Shown piece after piece: positions 1 to 9,054 of a DNA stretch of 64,000 bases (positions are counted from its first letter, which is position 1; the number at the start of each line of letters is the position of its first letter). The notes beneath the pieces were generated by a model. That model was given only the letters and a program-made list of their open reading frames with translations. It had not been told where the DNA came from and made no database searches. Location: assembly GCA_964655065.1 (NCBI GenBank), contig CAZZLC010000032.1, positions 1 through 64,000 on the forward strand, written 5' to 3'. Origin of the DNA: DRPG01 sp964655065 (GTDB lineage Bacteria > Myxococcota_A > UBA796 > GCA-2862545). The position numbers were made by a program, and so were the translations under genes.

Positions 1-3000
1 CGCGCCCGCGGGCATCGCAGCCCGAAGGTGGTCGCGTACCTCTCCGAGCGTCTGCAGTTGGGCCATCGCCGCCGTGTCGACTTCGGGCAGCCCCGGGGCC
101 GCCTCCCGGACCGCGGACAGGATCTCCACCCGCTTGATCGAGTCGATCCCGAGATCGGCCTCGAGGGTCATCGACATCTCGAGCATGTCGGCGGGGTACC
201 CGGTCTTGTCGGCCACCACGTCGAGCAGTAGCCCCTCGAGGTCGGCGCCGACCGCGGTCGGGGCCGGAGTCGGCACGGGTGCCGCCGCAGCCGGGGCGGG
301 GACCGCCGCGGGGAGCGGACCCGCGGTGGGCGCGGGCGACGGAGCCGAAGGTGGCGCCGCCGGCATCGGAGCCGGGGCCGGCATCGGAGCCGGGGCCGGC
401 ATCGGAGCCGGCATCTCGAATGCCGGGCCTGGCTGTCCCGTGAGCATCCCCTGCAGGCTCTGCAGCGAGGCCTCGACCGTTCGCAGGAACTGGTCGTGGG
501 TCTGCGCCATGGCGCGTTGGTAGGCCTCGTGGGCTTCGACCGTGCTGCGCTGCGCTTGCTGGAACGCCAGGATCCAGGGATCGGCCTCCCCGGCGGCCAC
601 GGGGGAATGCGTCGGCGGTGCCGCCGAATCGGGCACGGCCACCGGCTTCTCCACGACCCGCTCGACGACACGGGGCTCGGGGTCGAGCGCCTTCGCCTCG
701 CCCGTGCGCACGGGGTTGGGCCTGGGCACCTCGGCCGCGCCACCCGGAGGCGGGTACGGCTTGCCGTAGTTCGCCCCATTGATCTGGAGCGAGAGCTTCG
801 GCTTCGTGCGGTCGTGGGGATCTGCGGGGACGGCCTGCCCCTTCCACAGCGCGGAGAGGTCGACCGCGTGACCCGCCACGCACAGCCGGGCCACCGCCTG
901 GAACAAGGTGGTCACCCCGTTCTTCTTTCGACGATCGAGGGGGACCGCGACGTGGGGCCGATCCCCCAGGATCTCGCCCACCAGGTTGGTGAGCACGTGC
1001 CCGGGCCCGACCTCGACGAAGGTGCGGACGCCCGAGGCGTACATCGCCTCGACCTGCTCGACGAACCGGACCGGCCTCGCGATCGCGCTCGAGAGCCGCT
1101 CGCGAATGGCCTGCGGGTCAGCAGGGTAGGGCGCAGCCTCGGCGTTGTGCAGCACGCTGACCGAGGGGACGCTCACGTCGACCGACTGGAGGAACGCCGC
1201 GAAAGGCTCGACCGACGACGAGACCACCGGGCTGTGGAAGGCTGTCGCGACCTTGAGCCGCTTGGGCTCGACGCCCTGCTCCAGCAGGGCCTTCTCCACC
1301 TGGGCGACCGCCCCGGTCGGGCCGCTGACCACGACCTGCTTCGGTGTGTTGTGGTTCGCCACCACCGCGCCCTCGACGGTGTCGACGTACTGGCGCACGT
1401 CCTCGATGGGGAGCGGAACGGCGAGCATGGCCCCGTCGGTCTGCGCGGCCTCGGCCATCAGCTCGCCGCGGCGCCGCGCCACGCGAAGCACGTCCGCCTC
1501 GGACAGCGCACCGGCCGCCCCGAGCGCGGTGACCTCACCGTAGGAGTGGCCGCCCACCGCCGCGGGCTCGAGCCCGAGCTCCCGGACGAGTCGGAGCATG
1601 GCGAGAGAGACGGCGCCAATCGCGGGCTGGGCCCACTCCGTCGCTCGCAGAGTGGCATCCTGCTCCAGCCTGGCCTCGTCATCGTAGACGGGCACGGGGT
1701 AGACGACCCGGTGCAGGGGCAGATCGCCAACCGACAAGTCGGCAGCGGCATCGAGACCGTCCGACACGGTGTCGAACGCCATCGCGAGCTCGGCGCCCAT
1801 GTTCAGGTACTGGCTTCCCTGACCGGGAAACAGGAAGGCGACGGGGCCGGGCACCGCGCCGCTGGCGTAGTACATCCCGGTCGGGATGTCCACGGGGCTA
1901 CCGGGATTCTCCGCGATCTTGTCGGCCACCCGACCCAGCCGCTGGGCGAGCTCGTCGGTGCTGCTCGCGACGACGGCCATGCGCGCAGGCTTGCTCGCGT
2001 CGAACGCGTGCTGGGTCGACCAGGCTGCGTAGGCCAGGAAGTCGGGCTCGTCGCAGCGGCCAGCCAGCGTGCGCGCCTCGGCGATCAGCGCCTGCGGGGA
2101 GTCGGCCGAGAGGACCACGAGCTCCGAGGGCACGGTGCGCAGCCGAGGCGCCCGATTCGGACCCCGATACTCCTCGACCGTGATGTGGAAGTTCGAGCCG
2201 CCGAAGCCGAAGGAGCTGATCGCACCGCGACGAAGGTGGTCACTGCCGCGCACCCACGGCCGCGCCTCTCCGGGCAGGTAGAACGGCGAGTCCTCGAGAT
2301 GGAGGTTCGGGTTCGGTCGGTCGATCTTGATCGTGGGCGGAAGCACGCGATTGTGCAGCCCCATCACGACCTTGAGCAGGCCCGCGGCGCCCGCCGCGGC
2401 CTTGGTGTGGCCGATCTGCGCCTTGACGGTGCCGAGCGCACACCACTGCTTGTCGGTGCGCCCCGAGGCGCCGAACGCCTGTCGCAAGCCCTCGAACTCG
2501 GCGGCATCCCCGGCCTTGGTGCCCGTGCCGTGGGCCTCGACGAGCTCGACCGTGTCGGCGTCGTAGCCCGCCTGGTCATAGGCGCGGCGGATCGCCCGGG
2601 CCTGGCCTTCGGAGACCGGCGCGTACACGCTCTTGCTCCGACCGTCGGACGAGCTGCCGATTCCCTTGATCACCGCGTAGATCTTGTTGCCGTCGCGAAG
2701 CGCGTCGGGCAGGCGCTTGAGCGCCACCATCCCGAGACCCTCGCCGAGCAGCGTGCCGTCGGCGCGGTCCGAGAACGGGGCGCACTCGCCCGACTTCGAC
2801 AGGGCCGGCGTCTTGCTGAAGCACATGTACATCGAGATGTCGTTCATGGTGTCGGCCCCGCCGGTGATGACGAGGTCGGACTGGCCGAGCCACAGCTCGT
2901 TCGCGCCCATCGACACCGCGGAGAACGAGCTCGCGCAGGCCGCGTCGGTCACGCAGTTGGTGCCGCCCAGATCGAGGCGGTTCGCGATCCGACCGGCCAC

Positions 3001-3564
3001 CACGTTGCCGAGCAGCCCGGGGAACGTGGACTCCTGCCACGGCACGTAGCCGTCGGCGATGCGGTCGGCGGCCTTCTGGACTTCGTCCTCGGCGTAGCCC
3101 ATCTCGCGGAGGGCCTTGACCCAGATCGGCCGCTGGAGCCGGTTGGCCATGGTGAGCATCAGCTCCTGGGCGCCGGTCACGCCCATGATGCAGCTGACCC
3201 GCTCGCGATCGAGGTCGGCGAGGCCCGCGCCGCACGCGTCCTCGAGGACCTGCTTGGCCGTGACGAGGGCAAGGAGCTGGGTCGTGTCGGTCGCGGGCAC
3301 GATCGAGGGCGGCACCCCCCAGGCAAGAGGGTCGAACTCGACTCTCGGAAGGAACCCGCCGCGCTTGCCGTAGGTCTTGTCGGGGGCGGAGGGGTCGGGG
3401 TCGTAGTAGTCCTCGATCAGCCAGTGGCTATCGGGGACGTCCCCGATGAGGTCCACGCCGTGGAAGATATCGCGCCAGAAGCCCGTGGCGCTGACGCTGC
3501 CCGGAAAGATGGCGCTCACGCCCACGATGGCGATCGGCGTAAGTCTGGGATCGTGCACGCTCAT
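1..3564 (-). CDS. pfaA: PUFA synthase subunit PfaA (KS-MAT-ACP..., partial: C-terminus beyond left edge)
   Basis: Iterative type I synthase that builds polyunsaturated fatty acids from malonyl-CoA. The frame is open from the ATG at 3564 to base 1, giving 1188 visible codons, so the rest lies outside the window. N-terminal ketosynthase: catalytic Cys about residue 210 (DAACASS), plus EAHGTGT and IGHTKAAAG His motifs. Malonyl-transferase: GHSYGE with Ser about 674. A Pro/Ala/Met linker with an 18-bp DNA repeat leads to an acyl carrier protein whose LGIDSIKRVEIL motif (Ser about 1142) is diagnostic of PUFA-synthase ACPs. More ACPs, then KR and DH, are expected to the left. It lies 11 bp downstream of pfaD on the same strand, the pfa1-pfa2 order known from myxobacteria. 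Confidence 0.93.
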   Translation of the reverse strand, partial: MSVHDPRLTPIAIVGVSAIFPGSVSATGFWRDIFHGVDLIGDVPDSHWLIEDYYDPDPSAPDKTYGKRGGFLPRVEFDPLAWGVPPSIVPATDTTQLLALVTAKQVLEDACGAGLADLDRERVSCIMGVTGAQELMLTMANRLQRPIWVKALREMGYAEDEVQKAADRIADGYVPWQESTFPGLLGNVVAGRIANRLDLGGTNCVTDAACASSFSAVSMGANELWLGQSDLVITGGADTMNDISMYMCFSKTPALSKSGECAPFSDRADGTLLGEGLGMVALKRLPDALRDGNKIYAVIKGIGSSSDGRSKSVYAPVSEGQARAIRRAYDQAGYDADTVELVEAHGTGTKAGDAAEFEGLRQAFGASGRTDKQWCALGTVKAQIGHTKAAAGAAGLLKVVMGLHNRVLPPTIKIDRPNPNLHLEDSPFYLPGEARPWVRGSDHLRRGAISSFGFGGSNFHITVEEYRGPNRAPRLRTVPSELVVLSADSPQALIAEARTLAGRCDEPDFLAYAAWSTQHAFDASKPARMAVVASSTDELAQRLGRVADKIAENPGSPVDIPTGMYYASGAVPGPVAFLFPGQGSQYLNMGAELAMAFDTVSDGLDAAADLSVGDLPLHRVVYPVPVYDDEARLEQDATLRATEWAQPAIGAVSLAMLRLVRELGLEPAAVGGHSYGEVTALGAAGALSEADVLRVARRRGELMAEAAQTDGAMLAVPLPIEDVRQYVDTVEGAVVANHNTPKQVVVSGPTGAVAQVEKALLEQGVEPKRLKVATAFHSPVVSSSVEPFAAFLQSVDVSVPSVSVLHNAEAAPYPADPQAIRERLSSAIARPVRFVEQVEAMYASGVRTFVEVGPGHVLTNLVGEILGDRPHVAVPLDRRKKNGVTTLFQAVARLCVAGHAVDLSALWKGQAVPADPHDRTKPKLSLQINGANYGKPYPPPGGAAEVPRPNPVRTGEAKALDPEPRVVERVVEKPVAVPDSAAPPTHSPVAAGEADPWILAFQQAQRSTVEAHEAYQRAMAQTHDQFLRTVEASLQSLQGMLTGQPGPAFEMPAPMPAPAPMPAPAPMPAAPPSAPSPAPTAGPLPAAVPAPAAAAPVPTPAPTAVGADLEGLLLDVVADKTGYPADMLEMSMTLEADLGIDSIKRVEILSAVREAAPGLPEVDTAAMAQLQTLGEVRDHLRAAMPAGA
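362..415. repeat. 18-bp tandem repeat in pfaA linker
   Basis: Three head-to-tail units beginning GGCATCGGAGCCGG, the third incomplete, encode a repeated Pro-Ala-Pro-Met linker before the first acyl carrier domain of PfaA. This is a flexible inter-domain tether, prone to copy-number change. Confidence 0.8.
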
Positions 3565-3575
3565 CGGGACTCCTG

Positions 3576-5183
3576 TCAGGCGTCGAGCGGACGGGGAGAG
3601 AAGGTGAACGCGTGGCTCGGTACGGCCACGCCGTGAGCCCGCAGCTGGTGGGCGCGCGTGATGGTGGCGGCGCCCTCGAGCAGGTTGCGGGCAATCTGGA
3701 CGACGGTGCGGTTCTCGGCGGGCTCGAGGAAGCTCCCCTTCACCCAGGCGTTGAAGGCGCCCATCGCCGGACCGCACCAGATCTGGTAGTCGAGGTTGCG
3801 GCCGCCCTCGCCCGCGATGGCCCACTTGCTCGACAAGCCGAGGTACCACCGGAACACGAGGGCCATGAGGTGCTTGGGTTCGCGCCTCGCGCGCTCGACC
3901 TCGGCCGGGTCACGCTCCGAGAAGAACGACTCGCACCGCTGCCAGATGACGTCGAGGTCGTCCTTGAAGATCTCCCTCTCGAGCTTCTGCCGTTGCTCGG
4001 TCGGGATGGCGTGGATGCCGTCGTAGGCGCGGTAGATCTCGTAGAGGCGCTTGGCGCGGGCCCCGAACATGGTGCCGCGCTGCAGCACCTGCACCTCGAC
4101 CCCGAGCTCGAACATGTCGGCCGCGGGTGCCATCACGACATCGGCCAGTCCCGCTGCGCACAACAGTCGCTTGCCCTGGGGCGACAGCCCGCTCTCCACC
4201 GAGGCCTGGTTCACCGAGCCGGTGAGCACGAAGGCCGCCCCGAGCTGGAACGCCGCGGCCACCGCCGACGGCGTGCCGATCCCGCCCGCAGCGCCGATGC
4301 GGATGGGTCGGGTGTAGCCGTGCTGGGCCGCGAGCTCGTCCCTCACCGCGAGGATGGTGGGGAACAGGGCGGTCAGCGCCTGGTTGTCCGTGTGCCCGCC
4401 GGAGTCGGCCTCCACGATCACGTCCTCGGCGACGGGAAGCTCCCGCGCGAGCGCCGCCTCGGGGGCCGTGAGGTGACCGGCCTCCACCAGCCCCTGCAGC
4501 AGATCGGGCGGGGCGGGAGCGAGGAAGCGTCGGGCGACCTCGGGCCGGCTGATCTTGGCGAAGAGGTAGTTGTCCCGGTGGATGGTGCCGTCGGTGAGCC
4601 GGCGGATGCCCGAGTAGGCGTAGCGGACGACCATCGGGTTGAGGCCCATGTAGGCGGAAGCGCTGACCCGCCGGACTCCGCGCTTCAGGTAGAGCTCGAC
4701 GGTGCCCATCTCGACGCGCGGCTCGTTGGGGGCGTGGATGAGGTTCGAGCCGAACGGCAGCCCGGAGCCGCCGAGCGCGGCCTCGATCCGATCGAGGCCC
4801 TCGGCGATGCGATCGACGGTGAGCCCGGCGGCGCCGAAGAACCCGAGCATGCCCGCCTTCGCCATGGCGATCACGATGTCGGTGGTCGCGATTCCGTTGG
4901 CCATGGCCCCGGCGACGTAGGGAAAGCGGAGCCCGTGGACCTCCGCGAACGAGCGGTCCCCGAGCCACTCGGGGTAGAGCGGCGGCAGGCTCGCGACGAG
5001 GGGGTAGGTCGGCGCGCCGTTGACCTCGTCCTCGCGGAGCGCCTCTCCCCCGAGGGCCACTCCGAGTGGGCCCTGCGGGTCACGCCGCACCACGTGGACG
5101 GGTTGGCGGAAGTGACCGACCGCCTCGGCCAGCTCGGTCGGAGTGAACGCGGGCCGATGGCCCCCAGGTTTCCACAAGGTCAT
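3576..5183 (-). CDS. pfaD: PUFA synthase trans-acting enoyl reductase PfaD
   Basis: FMN-dependent enoyl reductase of the 2-nitropropane dioxygenase family that acts in trans on PUFA-synthase-bound intermediates. 535 aa. The N-terminus carries the W-x-P opening typical of PfaD, then a TIM-barrel with AGAMANGIAT, GSNLIHAP, the glycine-rich flavin site GAAGGIGTPSA and the C-terminal RWYLGLSSKWA / DYQIWCGPAMGAFN blocks characteristic of PfaD. The frame extends upstream to 5255, but ATG 5183 matches the family start. It is transcribed first and followed 11 bp later by pfaA, probably in one operon. The gene is divergent from oleB. Confidence 0.93.
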   Translation of the reverse strand: MTLWKPGGHRPAFTPTELAEAVGHFRQPVHVVRRDPQGPLGVALGGEALREDEVNGAPTYPLVASLPPLYPEWLGDRSFAEVHGLRFPYVAGAMANGIATTDIVIAMAKAGMLGFFGAAGLTVDRIAEGLDRIEAALGGSGLPFGSNLIHAPNEPRVEMGTVELYLKRGVRRVSASAYMGLNPMVVRYAYSGIRRLTDGTIHRDNYLFAKISRPEVARRFLAPAPPDLLQGLVEAGHLTAPEAALARELPVAEDVIVEADSGGHTDNQALTALFPTILAVRDELAAQHGYTRPIRIGAAGGIGTPSAVAAAFQLGAAFVLTGSVNQASVESGLSPQGKRLLCAAGLADVVMAPAADMFELGVEVQVLQRGTMFGARAKRLYEIYRAYDGIHAIPTEQRQKLEREIFKDDLDVIWQRCESFFSERDPAEVERARREPKHLMALVFRWYLGLSSKWAIAGEGGRNLDYQIWCGPAMGAFNAWVKGSFLEPAENRTVVQIARNLLEGAATITRAHQLRAHGVAVPSHAFTFSPRPLDA

Positions 5184-5346
5184 CGGACTTGCCACCGGTT
5201 CGGTCCGTGGGCTTCGGGTGCGCCAGGTCTGCCCAGCGTAGCACCGGCGCTCCACAGGTTCGTTCGTGAGAGGGAAATTGGCGCGCTAGTAATGTCGGGC
5301 CTCCTCGTCGTCGACTCGGGCCGGCTGGGGCATTAACCACGGCCGG
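5184..5346. promoter_or_regulatory. Divergent intergenic region between pfaD and oleB
   Basis: This 163-bp gap separates the PUFA operon (leftward) from the ole operon (rightward) and must hold both promoters unless transcription enters from elsewhere. It has an AT-richer island around 5270-5300, but no convincing -35/-10 pair, operator palindrome or FliA-type motif was found. The regulatory role is inferred from position only. Confidence 0.4.
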
Positions 5347-6279
5347 GTGCAGGCGTCGGAGCATGCCGACGCAGGAGGGCGCGTGGTCACCGCACTGCCG
5401 AAGGACGCCGCGGCGTTGTTTCCCTGGGCATCCCAGGAGTTGTCCGTTCCCGCGGGCACCCTGCGCTATGTCGATGCAGGGTCGGGCGACCCGATCCTCG
5501 CGGTCCACGGCAATCCGACCTGGAGCTTCTACTGGCGCGCGCTGATCGCGCACTACGAGGACCGGGCGCGCGTCGTCGTTCCCGATCACATCGGGTGCGG
5601 GCGCTCGGACAAGCCCCAGCAGTGGTCGTACCGGCTCGCCGACCATGTCGACAACCTCGTACGGCTCGTCGAGCAGCTCGATCTGAAGCGCGTCACCATC
5701 GTCGTCCACGACTGGGGAGGAGCCATCGGGCTCGGCATGGCGGGACGGCTGCCCGAGCGCATCGCGAGGATCGTGATCACCAACACCGCCGCGTTCCGGT
5801 CCCAGGCGATCCCCATGTCGATCGCGAGCTGCCGCATCCCGCTCTTCGGGGCGCTCGCGGTGCGCGGACTCAACGCGTTCGCGCGCGCAGCCACCCTCCG
5901 CACCACGGTGAGGCCCCTCGCGCCCGCGGTCAAGGCCGGCCTGCTCGCCCCCTACGGCAGCTGGGCGGATCGCATCGCCACCCTCCGCTTCGTCGAGGAC
6001 ATCCCGCTCGCGCCCTCGCACCCGAGCTACGACGCGCTCGCGGCCGTCGAGGAGGGCCTTGGCGCGCTGAAGGACAAGCCGGTCCTCGTGGCGTGGGGCG
6101 AGCAGGACTGGTGCTTCACGCCAGCGTTTCGAGAGGAGTTCGAGCGCCGGTTCCCGAACGCCGAGGTCGAACGCTACGACGACGCCGCGCACTATCTCAT
6201 CGAGGACGTCCCCGAGCGGCTGCTCTCCCGGATGGACCAGTTCCTCGCTGACCATCCCCTCCCGGAGGCTACCCCGTGA
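5347..6279 (+). CDS. oleB: OleB, alpha/beta-hydrolase (beta-lactone decarboxylase)
   Basis: In olefin biosynthesis OleB decarboxylates the beta-lactone made by OleC to a cis-alkene. The 310-aa protein has the haloalkane-dehalogenase fold: oxyanion motif HGNPTW (54-59), nucleophile elbow HDWGGA with Asp122, and catalytic His near residue 282 (DAAHYL). The first possible start is GTG 5347. GTG 5383, preceded by AGGAGGG 4-5 bp upstream, would remove 12 residues and is a fair alternative. The stop overlaps the oleC start in GTGA, so the two are translationally coupled. The order B-C-D supports an ole identity over a stand-alone dehalogenase. Confidence 0.87.
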   Translation: MQASEHADAGGRVVTALPKDAAALFPWASQELSVPAGTLRYVDAGSGDPILAVHGNPTWSFYWRALIAHYEDRARVVVPDHIGCGRSDKPQQWSYRLADHVDNLVRLVEQLDLKRVTIVVHDWGGAIGLGMAGRLPERIARIVITNTAAFRSQAIPMSIASCRIPLFGALAVRGLNAFARAATLRTTVRPLAPAVKAGLLAPYGSWADRIATLRFVEDIPLAPSHPSYDALAAVEEGLGALKDKPVLVAWGEQDWCFTPAFREEFERRFPNAEVERYDDAAHYLIEDVPERLLSRMDQFLADHPLPEATP

Positions 6280-7916
6280 ACTTCGCGGCACGGGTCCACG
6301 CGCACGGAGACGCCCGGCCCTTCTCGCGCGCGCTCGTGGCACCGGGACCTCGGGTCGCCGAGGGCCCCACCTGGCGCCAGATGACGTTCCGGAGCCTCAC
6401 CGAGCGGTCGCAGCAGCTGGCGGCTGGGTTCTCCGCCCGGGGCATCCGCGAGGGCGATCGGGTGATGCTGCTGATTCCGGCTGGGTTCTCGTTCTTCGAG
6501 GTCAGCCTCGCGCTGTGGCAGCTCGGTGCCGTGCCGGTGCTCGTCGACCCCGGCATGGGGCTGTCGGGCTTCCTCGCGTGTACCGCCCAGATCCGTCCTC
6601 GGGTGCTCGTCGGCATTCCCCGAGGCATGGCTCTGGCCGCGCTGCGCCCGGGTCCCTTCCGATCCGTCGAAGACCGCATCACCGTGGGCTCGAGCACTTG
6701 GTTCTGGGGCGGCACCACGCTGGAAGCGTGCCGCGCTCCGGCCCCGATGACCGAGCTCGCCACTGTCGACGCCGACACCGAAGCCGCGGTCCTCTTCACC
6801 TCGGGTTCGACGGGACCGGCCAAGGGGGTGCGCTACACGCACGGCATGTTCGTCACCCAGGCGGAGCGCATCCAGGCGATGTACGGCATCGTGCCGGGAG
6901 GCATCGACGCCAGCTGCTTCCTGCCCTTCGCGATGTTCTCGGTGGCCATGGGCGTCACCTGCGTGCTGCCGGACATGGACTTCGCGAAGCCCGCCACCGC
7001 CGCGCCGCGCGCGATCGTCGAGGCGGTCGAGGAACACGGCGCATCGCAGCTCGTGGCCAGCCCGGCGGTGCTCGCGCGGCTCGCCCCCCACTGCGCCGAG
7101 CACGGGATCACCCTGCCGAGCCTCGACCGCATCCTCACCTTCGGTGCACCGATCCCCCGTCCCCTCCACGCGGCGTTCCGCGAGGTGCTGCGCGACGGTG
7201 CGGACATCCAGACCCCCTACGGCGCCACCGAGGCGCTGCCCATCGCGACCATCGGCACCACCGAGATCCTCGCCGACACGGGCGAGCGGTCCGCCCGGGG
7301 CGAGGGAACCTGCGTCGGCCGGCCCGACCCGAGCATCGAGGTTCGCATCCTCGGGATCACCGACGCCCCCATCGCGACGATGGACGACGCGACCGAGCTC
7401 GCGCAGGGCGACGTCGGCGAGATCACCGTGCGCGGACCCCAGGTGTCGCGGGAGTACAAGGATCGGCCGGACGCGACGGCTGCGTCGAAGATCGCAGACG
7501 CCGGCACCTTCTGGCACCGAATGGGTGACGTCGGCTACCTCGACGGCAGGGGACGCCTCTGGTTCTGCGGGCGCAAGGGCCACCGCGTCGAGCTCGCCGA
7601 CGGTCGGACCCTGTTTCCCGTGCAGCTCGAGGGGATCTACAACGAGCACCCTGCCGTGCGGCGGACCGCCCTCGTGGGGGTCGATGGCGAAGCCGTCCTG
7701 ATCGTCGAGCTCCTGGCCGGTGGCCCGGCGAGCCCCGAGCTCCTCCACGAGGTGCTCGCCCTCGGACGAGACAGGCCTGGCACCGACGCCATCGTGCGGG
7801 TGCTCACCCATCCGGGTTTTCCGGTGGACCGGCGACACAACGCGAAGATCCACCGACCGGAGCTCGCCCGGTGGGCCCAGGGCCGGGCCGGACATTCCGT
7901 GAGAGGTGTAGGGTGA
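6276..7916 (+). CDS. oleC: OleC, AMP-dependent beta-lactone synthetase
   Basis: Adenylate-forming enzyme of the acyl-CoA synthetase superfamily. OleC converts a 2-alkyl-3-hydroxy acid to a beta-lactone. 546 aa, with the P-loop FTSGSTGPAKG around residues 174-184, the YGATE motif, the GDVGYLDGRGRLWFCGRKG hinge region and a C-terminal Lys-containing segment (RRHNAKIHR). It starts at GTG 6276 inside the oleB stop, and its TGA overlaps the oleD ATG (TGATG). Sequence alone could also fit a general fatty-acyl-AMP ligase, but the coupling to OleB and OleD makes OleC by far the best call. Confidence 0.88.
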   Translation: MNFAARVHAHGDARPFSRALVAPGPRVAEGPTWRQMTFRSLTERSQQLAAGFSARGIREGDRVMLLIPAGFSFFEVSLALWQLGAVPVLVDPGMGLSGFLACTAQIRPRVLVGIPRGMALAALRPGPFRSVEDRITVGSSTWFWGGTTLEACRAPAPMTELATVDADTEAAVLFTSGSTGPAKGVRYTHGMFVTQAERIQAMYGIVPGGIDASCFLPFAMFSVAMGVTCVLPDMDFAKPATAAPRAIVEAVEEHGASQLVASPAVLARLAPHCAEHGITLPSLDRILTFGAPIPRPLHAAFREVLRDGADIQTPYGATEALPIATIGTTEILADTGERSARGEGTCVGRPDPSIEVRILGITDAPIATMDDATELAQGDVGEITVRGPQVSREYKDRPDATAASKIADAGTFWHRMGDVGYLDGRGRLWFCGRKGHRVELADGRTLFPVQLEGIYNEHPAVRRTALVGVDGEAVLIVELLAGGPASPELLHEVLALGRDRPGTDAIVRVLTHPGFPVDRRHNAKIHRPELARWAQGRAGHSVRGVG

Positions 7917-8980
7917 TGCGGATTCTGGTGACCGGGGGGGGCGGGTTCCTCGGCAAGGCCATCACGAAGCAGCTGCTGGACGCGGGCTACGCCGTCCGCG
8001 TGCTCGGGCGCCACCGGTACCCCGAGGTCGAGGAGATGGGGGCCGAGGGCGTGGTCTGCGACCTGACCGTGGGTCGGAGGCTCGAGGCGGCGCTCGTCGG
8101 CGTCGACGCCGTGATCCACACGGCGGCGAAGGCCGGGATGTGGGGCCACCACGACGACTACTACGAAGCCAACGTCGTCGCGACGGAGCGGCTCATCGAG
8201 GCGATGCGCAAGGCGGCCGTCCCGCGGCTCGTCTACACCTCGTCGCCCAGCGTGACGTTCCACGGCCACGACGAGGAGAACCTCTCCGAGGACGACGCGA
8301 CCTACCCCGAGACGTTCCCCTTTCACTACCCGGAGACCAAGGCCCTCGCCGAGGCGATCGTGCTCGCCGCCAACTCCGACGCGCTGGCCACCACCGCCCT
8401 GCGACCGCATCTCGTCTACGGTCCCGGTGACCCCCACCTGCTGCCCCGTCTCGTCGACCGCCAGCGGTCGGGTCGACTCCGGGTGCTCGGAGACGGCAAG
8501 AACCGCGTCGCGCTGACCTATATCGACAACGCCGCGGTGGCCCACCTCCAGGCGCTCGAGCACCTCGCACCGGGGTCGGCCAACGCCGGCAAGGCGTACT
8601 TCGTGACCGACGAGGAGCCCGTGTTCGTCTGGACGTGGCTCTCGGAGGTGTTCCGCGAGTCCGGGCTCGGCCCCGTCGAGGGTCAAGTGCCGCGCTGGAT
8701 TGCGCTGCCCCTCGCCTCGATTGCCGAGGGCGTCTGGTGGAGCCTCTCGCTGAAGGGCGAGCCGCCGATCACGCGGTTCACCGTTCAGCAGATCAGCTCG
8801 TCGCACTGGTACGACCTCACCAACGCGAAGCGCGACTTCAAGTACACCCCGCTCGTGTCGGGCGAGGACGGCAAGCAGGCCACCATCGCGTGGCTCCGCG
8901 AGAAGGTCGCCGCGGAGGCCCCCCCGCCTCCGCCCCCCGACGAAGCGCCTCCAGAAAAAGAGTCGGTCGACCCAGCCTGA
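7916..8980 (+). CDS. oleD: OleD, NAD(P)-dependent 2-alkyl-3-ketoacid reductase
   Basis: Extended short-chain dehydrogenase that reduces the 2-alkyl-3-keto acid product of OleA to the hydroxy acid used by OleC. 354 aa from ATG 7916, which sits in a TGATG overlap with oleC. An upstream frame to 7871 lies wholly inside oleC. Features: Rossmann motif VTGGGGFLG (5-13), catalytic YxxxK with Tyr138/Lys142 (YPETK), LRPHLVYGPGD substrate-loop motif, as in 3-beta-HSD-like epimerases. The C-terminus is a Pro/Glu-rich tail. Third gene of the ole operon. Confidence 0.88.
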   Translation: MRILVTGGGGFLGKAITKQLLDAGYAVRVLGRHRYPEVEEMGAEGVVCDLTVGRRLEAALVGVDAVIHTAAKAGMWGHHDDYYEANVVATERLIEAMRKAAVPRLVYTSSPSVTFHGHDEENLSEDDATYPETFPFHYPETKALAEAIVLAANSDALATTALRPHLVYGPGDPHLLPRLVDRQRSGRLRVLGDGKNRVALTYIDNAAVAHLQALEHLAPGSANAGKAYFVTDEEPVFVWTWLSEVFRESGLGPVEGQVPRWIALPLASIAEGVWWSLSLKGEPPITRFTVQQISSSHWYDLTNAKRDFKYTPLVSGEDGKQATIAWLREKVAAEAPPPPPPDEAPPEKESVDPA

Positions 8981-9054
8981 CCTCGACGGGTTGGACAACG
9001 CGGGCGCGACCGCGTACCATCGCCTGCACACCTGGATGCGCGAGGGCGTAGGAC

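Noticed and set aside
496..3636. 1046-aa open frame on the plus strand opposite pfaA
   Set aside because: The composition is His/Arg/Gly-rich with no domains; it mirrors the well-supported pfaA frame on the other strand and is a GC-driven shadow.
3612..5336. 574-aa plus-strand frame opposite pfaD
   Set aside because: Shadow of the strongly conserved PfaD reading frame.
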